Of a stretch of 64,000 nt of DNA, positions 8,501 through 19,479 are shown one piece after another (the stretch's first letter is position 1; the number at the start of each line of letters is the position of its first letter). Position numbers and translations under genes: made by a program. The notes below the pieces were generated by a model. It did no database searches. It had not been told where the DNA came from and saw only the letters and a program-made list of their open reading frames with translations. This DNA is from Streptomyces sp. NBC_00525. GTDB lineage: Bacteria; Actinomycetota; Actinomycetes; Streptomycetales; Streptomycetaceae. The stretch is from the NCBI RefSeq assembly GCF_036346595.1, contig NZ_CP107834.1:6634001-6698000 (forward strand). The letters are read 5' to 3'.

Positions 8501-8626
8501 GTCGGCCACTTCGGGGCGAGTTTCCACGGCGCGGAATGGGCGCTGACGGTGACGAGATCTCTCGCCAAGACACACGAAAGCGGCACCGGGGTTCAGCTCT
8601 GGAATCGGCCGCGCGTCGCTCTTTAA
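5549..8626 (+). CDS. Phage minor tail / tail-tip protein with LamG-like domain
   Basis: Protein of 1025 aa from GTG 5549 with GGGGAGG at 5536-5542. The N-terminal about 215 residues form a beta-rich domain. Residues about 223-304 are a Ser/Gly low-complexity region with repeated G-S-G-S-S-x-L-G-G-V-T-S-S-G. From about 315 follows a conserved actinophage tail-tip region (SCSFRLDNRNEQFNPFNPNG, then GVRFWGEI). YWPMEE (about 450) opens a concanavalin/LamG-like module, which probably binds a cell-surface glycan. The C-terminal part resembles baseplate-type tail proteins. Receptor binding is inferred. Confidence 0.7.
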   Translation: MAASLVNWSWAWNYDLSDTASLNINVPSGTVEGDFMVAIVSTWAGATVSAPGWTVETYATTTNLSSWILTKVAGASEPSSYVFSWSGAASANGGIITYADTDGFAPVSGGANPAPKTTGGSIYITPPVTGAASVDGVGTVLGAWHDTGGTGVTCTGPGTELWDVSATDGSPSTHERGSAAYGAFSVSSGSTFGGSSYRMTPSSTILQSIAWAWIIGDRVATPSGSGSSSLGGVTSSGSASASSTPTGAGTSSLSPVASSGSGREWLSGVGSSALSGAVSSGLGAMQPRGSGSSVLGGVTSSGTSGVEGTKLELRVGGEWVDITPSLRHSAGVTITRGRSSSGSQTVTSSCSFRLDNRNEQFNPFNPNGVYYGYLNRNTEIRMTKQEVGVRFWGEIASFDFGTDLSGNDLFVDVECAGLLRRLEQGKGATSSAIQREILAQAVDFDLMHYWPMEEGGGHSFADAAPVVSHAQINAPRPPLRIDQVGEGFIQFGQYRDFVCSAPLPQIGSSRFASPKIAGNLVDELSVTCLFATPGGMAAGADILRVTGTDADGYALQVDVIYATTNTFRLAIAGWSSGMPYSASVTGEFTVVGRPGCMLEVYFLGDDVYLYAQDVERGSRELVASLLNYMHATGDYAIEVNPYNRPFNNASSAYIGHIAVWDGGAPAWTSLDAHRGEAAATRFLRLCAEEGVAASVSASASKRMGYQGPKTFVQLLRECEATDGGVMFESRDELGLAYRTVASQYNQSAALALDFEGGHLLNQFKPSYDDQDVFNDVTVTRQGGGVARYEITDGRMSTAASPDGIGRYDTSVTLSLARDEDAYPQAGWRAFKGSLDEIKVSRLSTGLEVPAVAADDALTVQVLTVDLGDRVTVANCPPWLSLRDDVLDQILDGYTERWDQTEHRWTYNTSPAKPYSVAQAGTSLRVAPSGRSFLLDGIDADDTTVNVVTYIDGRADDDLLQWSVADGPFDINVGGERMTVTAVAYVGHFGASFHGAEWALTVTRSLAKTHESGTGVQLWNRPRVAL

Positions 8627-8637
8627 GGAGGAGCGGA

Positions 8638-9159
8638 ATGGCAGACCAGTATCCGCAGATCGCGGCGGGGGACGAGCTGACGGCAGAGCTGCTGATGTCG
8701 ATGCTTCCCCGCATCGTGAACAAGCCGAGCAGCACGACCAGGACGTCGACGATCACGACGACCCTTGACCCTGACCTTCAAATGGAGCTGGAGGCCAACG
8801 CGACGTACTTCGTGGAGTTCTACATCCACTACGCCGCACTGGCCGCCGAAGGATTCAAGACCGACTGGACGGTGCCGACCGGCACGACCGGCAATAAGTG
8901 CGTCATCGGCATGGCGTCGACGGCAAGCGACGCCGACGCCGACGAGTCCCTGGGCCGATTCGGCGTGCACAACTTCTCTACCGATATCCGTTACGGAACC
9001 CGCGATCACGTCGGCAATCAGGCGTTCGCTTATGAGACGGCGACGGTGGTCACGTCGGCGTCGGGAGTGCTCGGGCTGAACTGGACCCAGACAGTCGCTG
9101 GCACGTCGGGAACGACCGTATTCAACACATCACTGATGCGCGTTACGCGCCTCGCCTGA
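8638..9159 (+). CDS. Small distal tail protein, function unknown
   Basis: Protein of 173 aa starting MADQYPQIAAGDELTAELL, with AAGGAGGAG at 8625-8633 as ribosome site. It is rich in Thr, Ser and aromatic residues and contains NATYFVEFYIHYAALAAEG and TDWTVPTGTTGNKCV, a beta-strand pattern seen in phage fibre or appendage proteins. It lies right after the tail-tip gene and shares its operon. I do not recognise a defined family; a tail-fibre accessory or host-contact role is plausible from position only. Confidence 0.5.
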   Translation: MADQYPQIAAGDELTAELLMSMLPRIVNKPSSTTRTSTITTTLDPDLQMELEANATYFVEFYIHYAALAAEGFKTDWTVPTGTTGNKCVIGMASTASDADADESLGRFGVHNFSTDIRYGTRDHVGNQAFAYETATVVTSASGVLGLNWTQTVAGTSGTTVFNTSLMRVTRLA

Positions 9160-9177
9160 ATAGGAGGACGTCTCATC

Positions 9178-9597
9178 ATGGCGACCAACTTCAAGATCTC
9201 CACGGCGGCCCGTAACGCCGCCTGCAACGCCATCGTCGACCTGCTGGACGCCGGGTCCGGCGCGGCCACGATCACCATCTACAGCGGCTCCCAGCCCGCC
9301 GGGCCCGACACGTCGACCGGCGCCACCGCCCTCGTCACCTTCACCCTGGACTCGACAGCGGCCTACGGCGCCGCGTCGTCCGGCACGGCCACCCTGGACG
9401 TGTCCCCGGCGGTGACGGCGACGGCGTCGGCGACGGGGACGGCGTCGTGGTTCCGTGCCGCCGACAGCTCCGGCAACGCCGTCTTCGACGGGTCGGTCGG
9501 CGAGTCGTCGGCTGACCTGATCTTCAACACGACGTCGATCACGATGGGCAACACGTGCGAGATCACCGGGCACACGGTGACGGTCCCGGCGTCCTGA
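9178..9597 (+). CDS. Small phage tail-region protein, function unknown
   Basis: Protein of 139 aa starting MATNFKISTAARNAACNAIVDLLDAG. The pattern A-x-N-A-I-V-D-x-x-D-A-G followed by ATITIYSGSQPAGPDT and later ATFTL-like and A-T-A-x-A-T-G strands is recurrent in actinophage tail clusters. It probably forms a beta-sandwich. GGAGG lies just upstream of ATG 9178. It is the last gene before the terminator, so the late operon ends here. No enzymatic motif seen. Confidence 0.55.
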   Translation: MATNFKISTAARNAACNAIVDLLDAGSGAATITIYSGSQPAGPDTSTGATALVTFTLDSTAAYGAASSGTATLDVSPAVTATASATGTASWFRAADSSGNAVFDGSVGESSADLIFNTTSITMGNTCEITGHTVTVPAS

Positions 9598-9607
9598 CCA
9601 ACGCAAG

Positions 9608-9646
9608 AAAGCCCCCCAACTCCGGGTGTCGGAGAAGGGGGGCTTT
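9608..9646 (+). terminator. Intrinsic terminator of the prophage late operon
   Basis: AAAGCCCCCC (9608-9617) pairs with GGGGGGCTTT (9637-9646). An inner CTCCG/CGGAG stem (9620-9624, 9630-9634) and a TTTT run at 9644-9647 complete it. It lies 10 nt after the last tail gene stop. The A-tract/T-tract symmetry would let it work in both directions, also stopping transcription that arrives from the minus-strand permease remnant. Confidence 0.9.
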
Positions 9647-9697
9647 TCGCTGTCTTCCGCTGTAGTATCGGCTGCGTTCCCGCAGGTCAGAGCCTGC

Positions 9698-9712
9698 AAC
9701 GTATAAGATCCA
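9698..9712. other. Inferred right prophage/chromosome junction (attR)
   Basis: Reading the minus strand, the permease sequence is family-like up to S-S-V-Y-W-I, then becomes unrelated. The break contains TTA (9704-9706 on the complement), a codon rare in Streptomyces chromosomal genes. A GCAGG/CCTGC inverted repeat (9682-9696 region) lies on the phage side, as in attachment-site arms of serine integrases. The core cannot be fixed without attL. Confidence 0.5.
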
Positions 9713-10685
9713 GTAGACGCTGGAGACGTTGGGGATCAGCGCGTACAGCAGGGCGATGACGGTGGTGACGATGCCCTGGGTGACGAGGATGTTCTGCTGG
9801 ATGCCGTTCTTGTTGAGCCGCTGGAGGTACGGCGGCAGATATCCCTCGCTGCGGGAGATCTCCAGCAGGCCCTTGGACGGCCCCGCGAGCCAGGTCAGCA
9901 TGCCGCCGAGCGCCGCGGACACCAGCATCACCGCGGCGATCGGTGTCATCCAGCCGACGTGGAAGTGCGCGAAGAACGCGTCGAACGCCTGCATGACGCC
10001 GGCCGTGAGGCTGAGCTGACTGGACGGCACCACCCAGCTGATCGCCAGCGCCGGAAGGATGAAGATCAGCAGCACCAGGCCCATGGCCAGGAACATCGAC
10101 CTCGGGTACTCCTTCGCCGGATCGCGCAGCGAGGAGACGTGCACGGCGTTCATCTCCATGCCGGAGTACGACAGGAAGTTGTTGACGATGAGCACCAGGC
10201 TGGCCAGCCCCGTCCACTGGGGCAGCAGATGCGAGGCGGTCATCGGGGCCGCGGAGCCGTTCCCCTGTCCGAGGAAGACGAGGCCCAGCACGACCAGGAC
10301 GGTACCGGGGACGAGCGTCCCGATGACGAGCCCCCAGGAGGACAGGCCCGCCAGCGCCTTGGTGCCACGGGACGACACCCAGACACCGGTCCAGTACAGC
10401 ACCATGATCACGATCGCGGTGTACACGCCGTTGGAGGCGAGCGAGGGATCGATGACATACGCGATGGTGGACGCCACGAACGCCAGCAGGCTCGGGTAGT
10501 AGAAGATCGTCATCGCGAACTGGCACCACACGGCGAGGAAGCCGAGCGGCTTCGACAGCCCCTCGCTCACCCACCGGTAGACGCCGCCGGGCCAGCCCGA
10601 GGCCAGTTCGGCCGAGACGAGAGCGGTGGGCAGCAGGAACACGATGGCCGGGATGAGATAGAGGAAGACACAGGCCAGCCCGTAG

Positions 10686-13511
<2,826 letters not shown>

Positions 13512-13548
13512 CCCCGGCCCGGATCGTCGCGGCCGACCCCGGACCGGC

Positions 13549-14766
13549 TCATGCCCGCTTCGGTGTCCGCAGCGCCGCGTACGTACCGGACACCGCCGCC
13601 AGGACGATCACGCACCCGGTGAAGATCAGCCCGGCGTCGCGCAGGCCGAGCCACACGGCCAGCGCGCCCACGCCCACCACCGGCACGGAGATGCCCAGGT
13701 AGGCGACGACGAAGAAGGCCGAGATGGTGCCGCCCCTGTGCTCGGCGGGGGCGGCATCGCCGACCAGCGTGAGGGCGGCCCGGAAGGCCAGCCCCTGCCC
13801 GATGCCCCCGCAGACCGCGCCCAGCACGAGCAGCACCAGCGACTTCGCGAGCAGCGACGACGCCACCAGCAGCAGTCCGGCGATCAGCACCGCGCAGCCG
13901 AAGGGCAGCGCGCGGCGCGCCCCGATGCGCGGGGCGAGCGACTGACCGACCGTCGAGGCGCAGAACACCGAGAACACCACCGCGCCCGTCACCGCCAGGT
14001 TGTGCACGCCGAGCGTCTTCGCCGCGAAGCTCGGCGCGACCGCGGTGAACAGCCCGAGCAGCGCGAACCCGGCGAAGGCGGCCAGCGAGGCCGGCACGAA
14101 CACCCCCTGCACCTCCGGCGGCACCCGCACCCCCTGCGGCTCCAGCCGGGGCCACCGCCGGGGCTCCGCGACCGTCTCCGCCAGCCGCAGGATGATGACG
14201 CAGGCCACCGCGACCAGTCCCAGATGGACCCAGAACGGCAGCGCCAGCGGCCACGGCGTGTACTGCGCCAGCACCCCGGCGAGCAGCGGACCGCAGCCCA
14301 GCCCGCCCATGTTGGCGGCCGTCGCGGCGAACCCGGCCCGCGCCTTCTGCCCCGGCTCCGCCAGCTCGATCACCGCGGCCGTCGCCGCGCCGCTCAGCAG
14401 CCCGGCCGCGCCACCGGACAGCACCCGCCCGGCGAAGAGCAGGGGCAGCCCGGCCTCCAGCAGGAAACAGCCCGCACTCGCGGCGGACAGCGCCATGGCG
14501 GCCAGCAGTACGGGACGGCGCCCGACCTTGTCGGAGTAGTTGCCCGCCACCAGGAGCACCGAGATGACCGCGACCGCGTACACGGCGAAGACCACGGTCA
14601 CCATCAGCTCGGAGAATCCGATCTCCTTCTGGTAGAGGCCGTACAGCGGGGTCGGCAGCGTGGTGCCGGCCATCCCGACGGCGAACACGACGGCCGCCGC
14701 CGCGTACCCCGCACGGCGCCGGCCCACCCGTCCCGTCTTCTCGCGCACCCTCACGTACGCCACCAT
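13549..14766 (-). CDS. MFS transporter
   Basis: Protein of 405 aa with about 12 hydrophobic segments. Between helices 2 and 3 is the MFS signature G-N-Y-S-D-K-V-G-R-R-P-V. The N-terminus TLPTPLYGLYQKEIGFSELM resembles the drug-exporting members often annotated as multidrug or sugar efflux. Start is ATG 14766 or GTG 14763; no clear ribosome site precedes either. It converges with the cellulase gene and runs in the same direction as the ABC and BenE genes, possibly as one unit. Substrate unknown. Confidence 0.8.
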   Translation of the reverse strand: MVAYVRVREKTGRVGRRRAGYAAAAVVFAVGMAGTTLPTPLYGLYQKEIGFSELMVTVVFAVYAVAVISVLLVAGNYSDKVGRRPVLLAAMALSAASAGCFLLEAGLPLLFAGRVLSGGAAGLLSGAATAAVIELAEPGQKARAGFAATAANMGGLGCGPLLAGVLAQYTPWPLALPFWVHLGLVAVACVIILRLAETVAEPRRWPRLEPQGVRVPPEVQGVFVPASLAAFAGFALLGLFTAVAPSFAAKTLGVHNLAVTGAVVFSVFCASTVGQSLAPRIGARRALPFGCAVLIAGLLLVASSLLAKSLVLLVLGAVCGGIGQGLAFRAALTLVGDAAPAEHRGGTISAFFVVAYLGISVPVVGVGALAVWLGLRDAGLIFTGCVIVLAAVSGTYAALRTPKRA

Positions 14767-14818
14767 AAGCACGGGCGGCCGCGCGGACCCGTTCGCCCGC
14801 CGGGCGGCCCGGCAGCCG

Positions 14819-16612
14819 CTACGGGAAGGCCGGCTGGAGCCCCGCGTACACCCCGTGGCGGCCCAGCAGCTCCTGGTGGGTCCCGACCTCCACGATCCGG
14901 CCGCCCTCCATGACCACGATGCGGTCGGCACCCTGAATGGTGGAGAGGCGGTGGGCGACGACGAAGACGGTCCTGCCGTGCACCAGCCGGGACAGCGCCT
15001 CCTGCACCAGCGCCTCGGAGCGGTTGTCCAGCGCCGAGGTGGCCTCGTCCAGCACCAGCACCCTGGGGTCGCGGATCAGCGCCCTGGCGATGGCCAGCCG
15101 CTGCTTCTGCCCGCCCGAGAGCCGGGCGCCGCGCTCGCCGACCACCGTGTCCAGGCCCTGCGGCAGACGGCGGACGAACTCCATCGCGTTGGCGTCCTCC
15201 AGGGCGCTCAGCAGGGTCGCCTCATCGGTGCGCCCCAGGCCGTACGTGACGTTCTCGCGGATGCTCCCCTCGAACAGGATCGACTCCTGCGGCACCACCG
15301 ACAGGAACCGCCGGTAGCTGCGCAGGTCGAGCCCGGCCATGTCGGTGCCGTCGAGCAGGATGCGGCCCGAGGTGGGCCGGATGAACCCGATGAGGAGGTT
15401 GAGGACGGTCGACTTGCCCGCGCCGGACGCCCCGACCAGGGCGATGGTCTCGCCCGGCCGCGCGGAGAGCGTGAAGCCGTCCACGGCGGGCCGCGCCTCG
15501 TCGTACCCGAAGGCCACGTCCTCGAAGTCGATACGCCCGGTGACCTGCTCCACCTGCGCCTTGCCGGCGTTGTGCTCCAGATCGGGCGCCTGGAGGACCT
15601 CACCCGCCGAACGCACCGACTCCAGCCCCTTGGTGAGGATGGGGGCGAGCCCGAGAAGCGTGGTCACCGAGCCGGTCAGGACGGTGAAGAAGGCGCTCAG
15701 CATGACGACGTCACCGGCGGTCACGGGCATCCAGCCGTGGTACGCCACCAGCGCGGACCCGGTGAGGCAGAGCACCCCGAGCGTGTTGAGGAGCACCCAG
15801 GCCAGCGAGCCGAACCGGCCGTTGAGCATGTCCAGGCGCAGCCCGGCCGCGAACACCTGGCGCAGCGAACCGTCCACCCGGCCCAACGCGGTCCGCTCCA
15901 GACCGTGGGCGCGGGTGATGGGGATGAGGGTGGTCATCTCGCCGACGCGGGAGGACAACTGCTCGACCTCGCGGCGGAAGGACTCGTTGTGGCTGCGCAA
16001 CCGGCCGCGCAGTTTCATCACGAGGAAGCCGGCGGCGGGCACGACGACGAGGAAGACGGGCAGGAACGAGGGCACCCGGACGCCGATGACGACGAGCCCG
16101 CCGACCAGCGTCACCACCGCCCCGAGCCCCATGTCGGCGCTCTGCTGCACCATCTGCTCCACCGCCTCGACATCGCGGACGACCTTGGCCTGGAGCACGC
16201 TGGAGCTGACGCGGGCGTGGTAGCCGACGGACAGCTGCTGCATCCGGCGGCACAGCGCCGAGCGCAGGGTGATGCCCATGCGGCGGATGCTGCCGCCGAG
16301 GCAGCGCACGTACCACTGGTGGAGCGGGTAGTTGAGGACGAGGACGAACAGGAGGAGCCCGGTCGCCTTCCACAGCTCCGCCTCCGGGCCGTGCTGGACG
16401 ACCACGTCGAGGACGGTCGCGGTGATCAGCGGCAGCAGCCATATGGGGCTGTGCTTCACGGTGAAGAGGACGACGGCGAGCGCCAGCCGGCCCCGGTCCG
16501 GTCGCAGGAGCAGGGCGAGGGTGCGGACCGGGTGTTCGCCGCGATAGCGGTGGTCCAGATGGTCGAAGGGTGCCAGGGATTCGACGGAGGGTGGGGATAC
16601 CGCTTTCTGCAT
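14819..16612 (-). CDS. ABC exporter, fused membrane and ATPase domains
   Basis: Protein of 597 aa. Residues about 30-330 are an ABC transmembrane region of six helices (FTVKHSPIWLLPLITATVLD opens helix 1). From about 360 follows the ATPase: Walker A GASGAGKST, Q-loop PQESILFEG, signature LSGGQ, Walker B VLVLDEATSALD and switch His in AHRLST. This is the half-transporter type that works as a homodimer, like MsbA/LmrA or lipid and drug exporters. Start ATG 16612 has GGTGGGA upstream. No partner half-transporter is adjacent. Substrate unknown. Confidence 0.88.
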   Translation of the reverse strand: MQKAVSPPSVESLAPFDHLDHRYRGEHPVRTLALLLRPDRGRLALAVVLFTVKHSPIWLLPLITATVLDVVVQHGPEAELWKATGLLLFVLVLNYPLHQWYVRCLGGSIRRMGITLRSALCRRMQQLSVGYHARVSSSVLQAKVVRDVEAVEQMVQQSADMGLGAVVTLVGGLVVIGVRVPSFLPVFLVVVPAAGFLVMKLRGRLRSHNESFRREVEQLSSRVGEMTTLIPITRAHGLERTALGRVDGSLRQVFAAGLRLDMLNGRFGSLAWVLLNTLGVLCLTGSALVAYHGWMPVTAGDVVMLSAFFTVLTGSVTTLLGLAPILTKGLESVRSAGEVLQAPDLEHNAGKAQVEQVTGRIDFEDVAFGYDEARPAVDGFTLSARPGETIALVGASGAGKSTVLNLLIGFIRPTSGRILLDGTDMAGLDLRSYRRFLSVVPQESILFEGSIRENVTYGLGRTDEATLLSALEDANAMEFVRRLPQGLDTVVGERGARLSGGQKQRLAIARALIRDPRVLVLDEATSALDNRSEALVQEALSRLVHGRTVFVVAHRLSTIQGADRIVVMEGGRIVEVGTHQELLGRHGVYAGLQPAFP

Positions 16613-16724
16613 ACAGTCATCCCACCCCGCGGCCGATGCCCGGAGCAACTGTGTTCCAAGGGGAGGACACGGACGCCGGGGAGAGGGCGTCCGGAGAGAG
16701 TGTGCGGCGAGGGCGGGGGAGCGG

Positions 16725-17963
16725 TCAGCGGACGGGCAGTTCGCGCGGCCGCTCCGCCGGGACGGGGGTGGCGGGGCCGGGGCGGCGCGGCCGGCCCAGC
16801 GAGGCCGCGGCACCGGTGACGAGCCCGGCCAGCAGGCCCCAGAACGCCGAGCCGATCCCCAGCAGCGTCACGCCCGACGCGGTGGCCAGGAAGGTGACCA
16901 CGGCCGCCTCGCGGGACTCCTTGTCGGCGAGCGCCGAGGCGAGCGAGGACTCGATCGTCGCGAGCAGCCCGATCCCCGCGATGGCCATCACGAGTTCGTG
17001 GGGCATGGCCGTGAGCAGGGAGGCCACGGTCGCGCCGAGGAGCCCCACGCAGAGGTAGAAGAACCCCGCCCACACGGCGGCGAGATAGCGCTTGCCGCGG
17101 TCCGGGTGCGCCTCCTCGCCCGTGCAGATCGCGGCCGTGATGGCGGCCAGGTTGAGGCCGAACGCGCCGAAGGGCGCCAGCAGCGCGTTGGCCGCGCCGG
17201 TCCATGTCATCAGCGGGGACACCGGCACCTGGTAGCCGGAGGCGCGCAGCACGGCGACACCGGGCAGGTTCTGCGAGGCCATCGTGACGACGAACAGCGG
17301 CGCGCCGACGCTGACCAGGACCCTCCAGTCGAACTCGGGCGCGGTGAAGACCGGGGTGGCCAGGGAGAGGTGGACGCCGCCCGTTCGCCAGCCCCCGGTG
17401 AACAGGGTGGCCACCACCCCGGCGGCCAGCGCCACCAGCACCGCGTAACGCGGCAGCAGCCGGCGCCCCAGCAGATACGCGGCGAACATCGGGAAGGCCA
17501 CGGCGAAGCTGTGCTCCATGGTGCTGAACAGGCCCGTGCAGAACCGCAGCAGCACCCCGGCCAGCAGCGCGGCGGCCAGCGGAACGGGGATGCGGCTCAT
17601 CACCCGCGCGAACCATCCCGTGACACCGCTCACCAGGATGAGCAGCCCCGAGAAGATGAAGGCGCCGACCGCCTGCGGCATGGACACCCCGACCAGACCG
17701 GTCGTCAGGAGCGCCGCGCCGGGGGTCGACCACGCGGTCACCACCGGGGCGCGGTGGCGCAGCGACAGACCGGCACAGGTGAAGGCGAGACCGACACCGA
17801 GCGCCAGCATCCAGGAGGAGATCTCGCGCGCGTCGGCCCCGGCGGCCTTCGCCGCGGTGAACACCAGCGCCGCCGAACTGGTGACCCCCACCAGCACGGC
17901 GATGAGCCCCGCGGCCACGGCGGAGGGCGGAGCGGCCGCGCGTACGCGGGGCAACACGGACAT
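16725..17963 (-). CDS. benE: BenE-family benzoate/H+ symporter-like transporter
   Basis: Protein of 412 aa with 11-12 helices and the family features SSAALVFTAAKAAGA, WSTPGAALL, NLPGVAVLRASGYQVP and a late GLNLAAITAAICTGEEAHPD. These match the BenE family that imports benzoate with protons. It is divergent from an XRE-cupin regulator, with two palindromes in the 114 nt between them, which suggests local control. No benzoate-degradation genes are in the window, so the true substrate may be another aromatic acid. Confidence 0.85.
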   Translation of the reverse strand: MSVLPRVRAAAPPSAVAAGLIAVLVGVTSSAALVFTAAKAAGADAREISSWMLALGVGLAFTCAGLSLRHRAPVVTAWSTPGAALLTTGLVGVSMPQAVGAFIFSGLLILVSGVTGWFARVMSRIPVPLAAALLAGVLLRFCTGLFSTMEHSFAVAFPMFAAYLLGRRLLPRYAVLVALAAGVVATLFTGGWRTGGVHLSLATPVFTAPEFDWRVLVSVGAPLFVVTMASQNLPGVAVLRASGYQVPVSPLMTWTGAANALLAPFGAFGLNLAAITAAICTGEEAHPDRGKRYLAAVWAGFFYLCVGLLGATVASLLTAMPHELVMAIAGIGLLATIESSLASALADKESREAAVVTFLATASGVTLLGIGSAFWGLLAGLVTGAAASLGRPRRPGPATPVPAERPRELPVR

Positions 17964-17994
17964 GAGTGAGCCACTTTCGGGAGTGCCGTGCGGT

Positions 17995-18026
17995 GTTCCG
18001 TATACGGAACGTTCTGTTTGTGGAAC
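17995..18026. promoter_or_regulatory. Tandem palindromic operators between benE and the XRE-cupin gene
   Basis: GTTCCGTATACGGAAC (17995-18010) is a perfect 16-bp palindrome. Immediately next to it GTTCTGTTTGTGGAAC (18011-18026) keeps the GTTC/GAAC ends with a degenerate centre. Two adjoining half-similar sites in a divergent promoter suggest cooperative binding of the neighbouring regulator, with a strong and a weak site. Confidence 0.75.
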
Positions 18027-18077
18027 ACTAGGGATGCGGACCGGTACCCGTCAACCACGAAAGCGAGCGGTACGGCG

Positions 18078-18638
18078 ATGGGGCTGAACGAGGACGTGGG
18101 GCGCAGGCTGCGAACCCTGCGGCAGGACATGGACGTGTCCCTGTCCGAGCTGGCCAGGCGCTCCGGAGTCGGCAAAGGCACCCTCTCCGAGCTGGAGAGC
18201 GGCCGCCGCAACCCCACCCTGGAAACGCTGTACGCCCTCGCCACCGCCCTCGGCCGCCCCCTCAGCGCGGTCCTGAGCGACCCGCCGCCGGGCGGCGCGC
18301 CCGCGCGGAACGGGTCGGAGGTCTCGGGCAGCGCCGTCACCGCCGTACTCCTGGAACGGTACGAGGACGGGGAGGCGGTCACCGATGTGTTCCGCGTGAC
18401 CATCCGCGCCGGAGCCGTCCAGGACTCGGAGGCCCATGTGCCGGGTACGTCGGAGAGCCTGATGGTCCTGGCGGGCGCCGCCGTCGTCGGGCCGCCGGGC
18501 CGGCCGTACACCGTCGGCCCCGGCGAATCCGCCCGGTGGCGGGCCGACGAGCCCCATGTATACGGCGCGCCGGACGGCGAGGTGCACGGCGTCCTCTTCG
18601 TGCGCTGCCCCCTCGTGGGGGAGACGGACGGCCGCTGA
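18078..18638 (+). CDS. XRE-family regulator with C-terminal cupin domain
   Basis: Protein of 186 aa. Residues about 8-65 are a helix-turn-helix of the XRE/Cro type (SLSELARRSGVGKGTLSELESG). Residues about 100-180 have a cupin fold pattern (GTSESLMVLAGAAVVGPPG, then VGPGESARWRADEPHVYGAP). Such regulators sense a small molecule through the cupin. ATG 18078 is preferred over upstream in-frame codons because the HTH begins right after it. It sits divergent to benE and converges with the amidase gene 26 nt away. It probably regulates benE through the palindromes upstream. Confidence 0.85.
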   Translation: MGLNEDVGRRLRTLRQDMDVSLSELARRSGVGKGTLSELESGRRNPTLETLYALATALGRPLSAVLSDPPPGGAPARNGSEVSGSAVTAVLLERYEDGEAVTDVFRVTIRAGAVQDSEAHVPGTSESLMVLAGAAVVGPPGRPYTVGPGESARWRADEPHVYGAPDGEVHGVLFVRCPLVGETDGR

Positions 18639-18664
18639 CCGCCCGCCTCCCCGAAGGGCGGTGC

Positions 18665-19255
18665 TCAGCCGGTGCTGAGCAGATTGACCAGGCGGATGTA
18701 GCGGACCCAGTCCCAGTTGGGGCCCGGATCGGTGTGGTCGGCGCCCGGCACCTCCGCATGGCCCAGGATGTGCGCCCGGTCCTTGGGAATCCCGTACCGG
18801 TCGCAGATCGAGGCGGTCAGCAGCGCCGACTTCTCGTACATGGGGGTCGTGAAGTACGCGGGCTCGTCCACCCACCCCTCGTGCTCGATGCCGATGCTCC
18901 GCGTGTTGTAGTCCCAGTTGCCCGCGTGCCAGGCGATGTCCTTCTCCCGCACGCACTGGTCGATGTACCCGTCGCCGGACCGCACCACATAGTGCGCGGA
19001 CACCTGCTTCGCCGGGTTCTGGAAGATGGAGATCGTCTCGGAGAACGTCTCCTGCGTGACATGGATGACGACGTAGTCGACGGGGTACGCCGAGGGGCGC
19101 GAGGAGGCCGTGTAGTTGGACGTCGACGCGGGTGCCCAGTGCGCCGCCGGATAGTCCGTGGCGCCCCGTGTCGCGGCGGTCGCCCGGACGGAGGCGGGCA
19201 GCAGCACACCCGCCGCCGCCACCGCGGCGCCCTGGAGGATTCGTCTGCGTTCCAT
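18665..19255 (-). CDS. Tat-exported N-acetylmuramoyl-L-alanine amidase
   Basis: Protein of 196 aa. It begins MERRRILQGAAVAAAGVLL, a twin-arginine signal. The rest is an amidase_2 domain: zinc ligand His in VVIHVTQ, WHAGNWDYNTRSIGIEHEG, and a late GHAEVPGADHTDPGPNWDW. This cuts the amide bond between MurNAc and the stem peptide. It is unusually small, with no wall-binding domain. The ribosome site AGGAG lies just upstream of ATG 19255. Role could be wall remodelling or scavenging of wall fragments. Confidence 0.88.
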   Translation of the reverse strand: MERRRILQGAAVAAAGVLLPASVRATAATRGATDYPAAHWAPASTSNYTASSRPSAYPVDYVVIHVTQETFSETISIFQNPAKQVSAHYVVRSGDGYIDQCVREKDIAWHAGNWDYNTRSIGIEHEGWVDEPAYFTTPMYEKSALLTASICDRYGIPKDRAHILGHAEVPGADHTDPGPNWDWVRYIRLVNLLSTG

Positions 19256-19479
19256 GCGTACTCCTGTGGGGGGAGGTGGGAAGGGGGATACATGGTGGGG
19301 GACCGGGCGCGGCGACCGGCGGCCCGTCCGGTGACCGTGACGCGCTGTCCGATGTACGGCCGGGTCGTGTGCGGGCCCCACCGTACGGGTGCCGCGCACG
19401 ACGCGGAAGACGGCAGGATATCCAAATCCTGCCCATATAAAGGACGTTGACGGCGCGTCAGCGCGTGTCGCGCGCCCCT

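Larger units (their letters stand above)
1..9706 (+). mobile_element. Prophage, right-hand structural part (left end outside window)
   Basis: Consecutive plus-strand genes follow siphophage late-gene order: capsid, connector, tail terminator, tail tube, chaperone frameshift pair, tape measure, tail tip, small distal proteins. A strong terminator ends the block, and beyond it lies a chromosomal permease gene on the other strand, cut in its coding region. Integrase, terminase, portal and most of the capsid gene must lie to the left. No holin or endolysin follows the tail genes. The in-frame stop in the tape measure suggests a defective element. The exact right edge is inferred from where permease homology stops. 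Confidence 0.85.

Noticed and set aside
6215..8575. Long minus-strand open frame of 786 codons opposite the tail-tip gene
   Set aside because: Codon periodicity and family motifs are on the plus strand; the reverse frame is Arg/Asp-rich without recognisable features.
9660..9720. tRNA gene at the prophage attachment site
   Set aside because: The sequence does not fold as a cloverleaf; the split permease explains the junction better.
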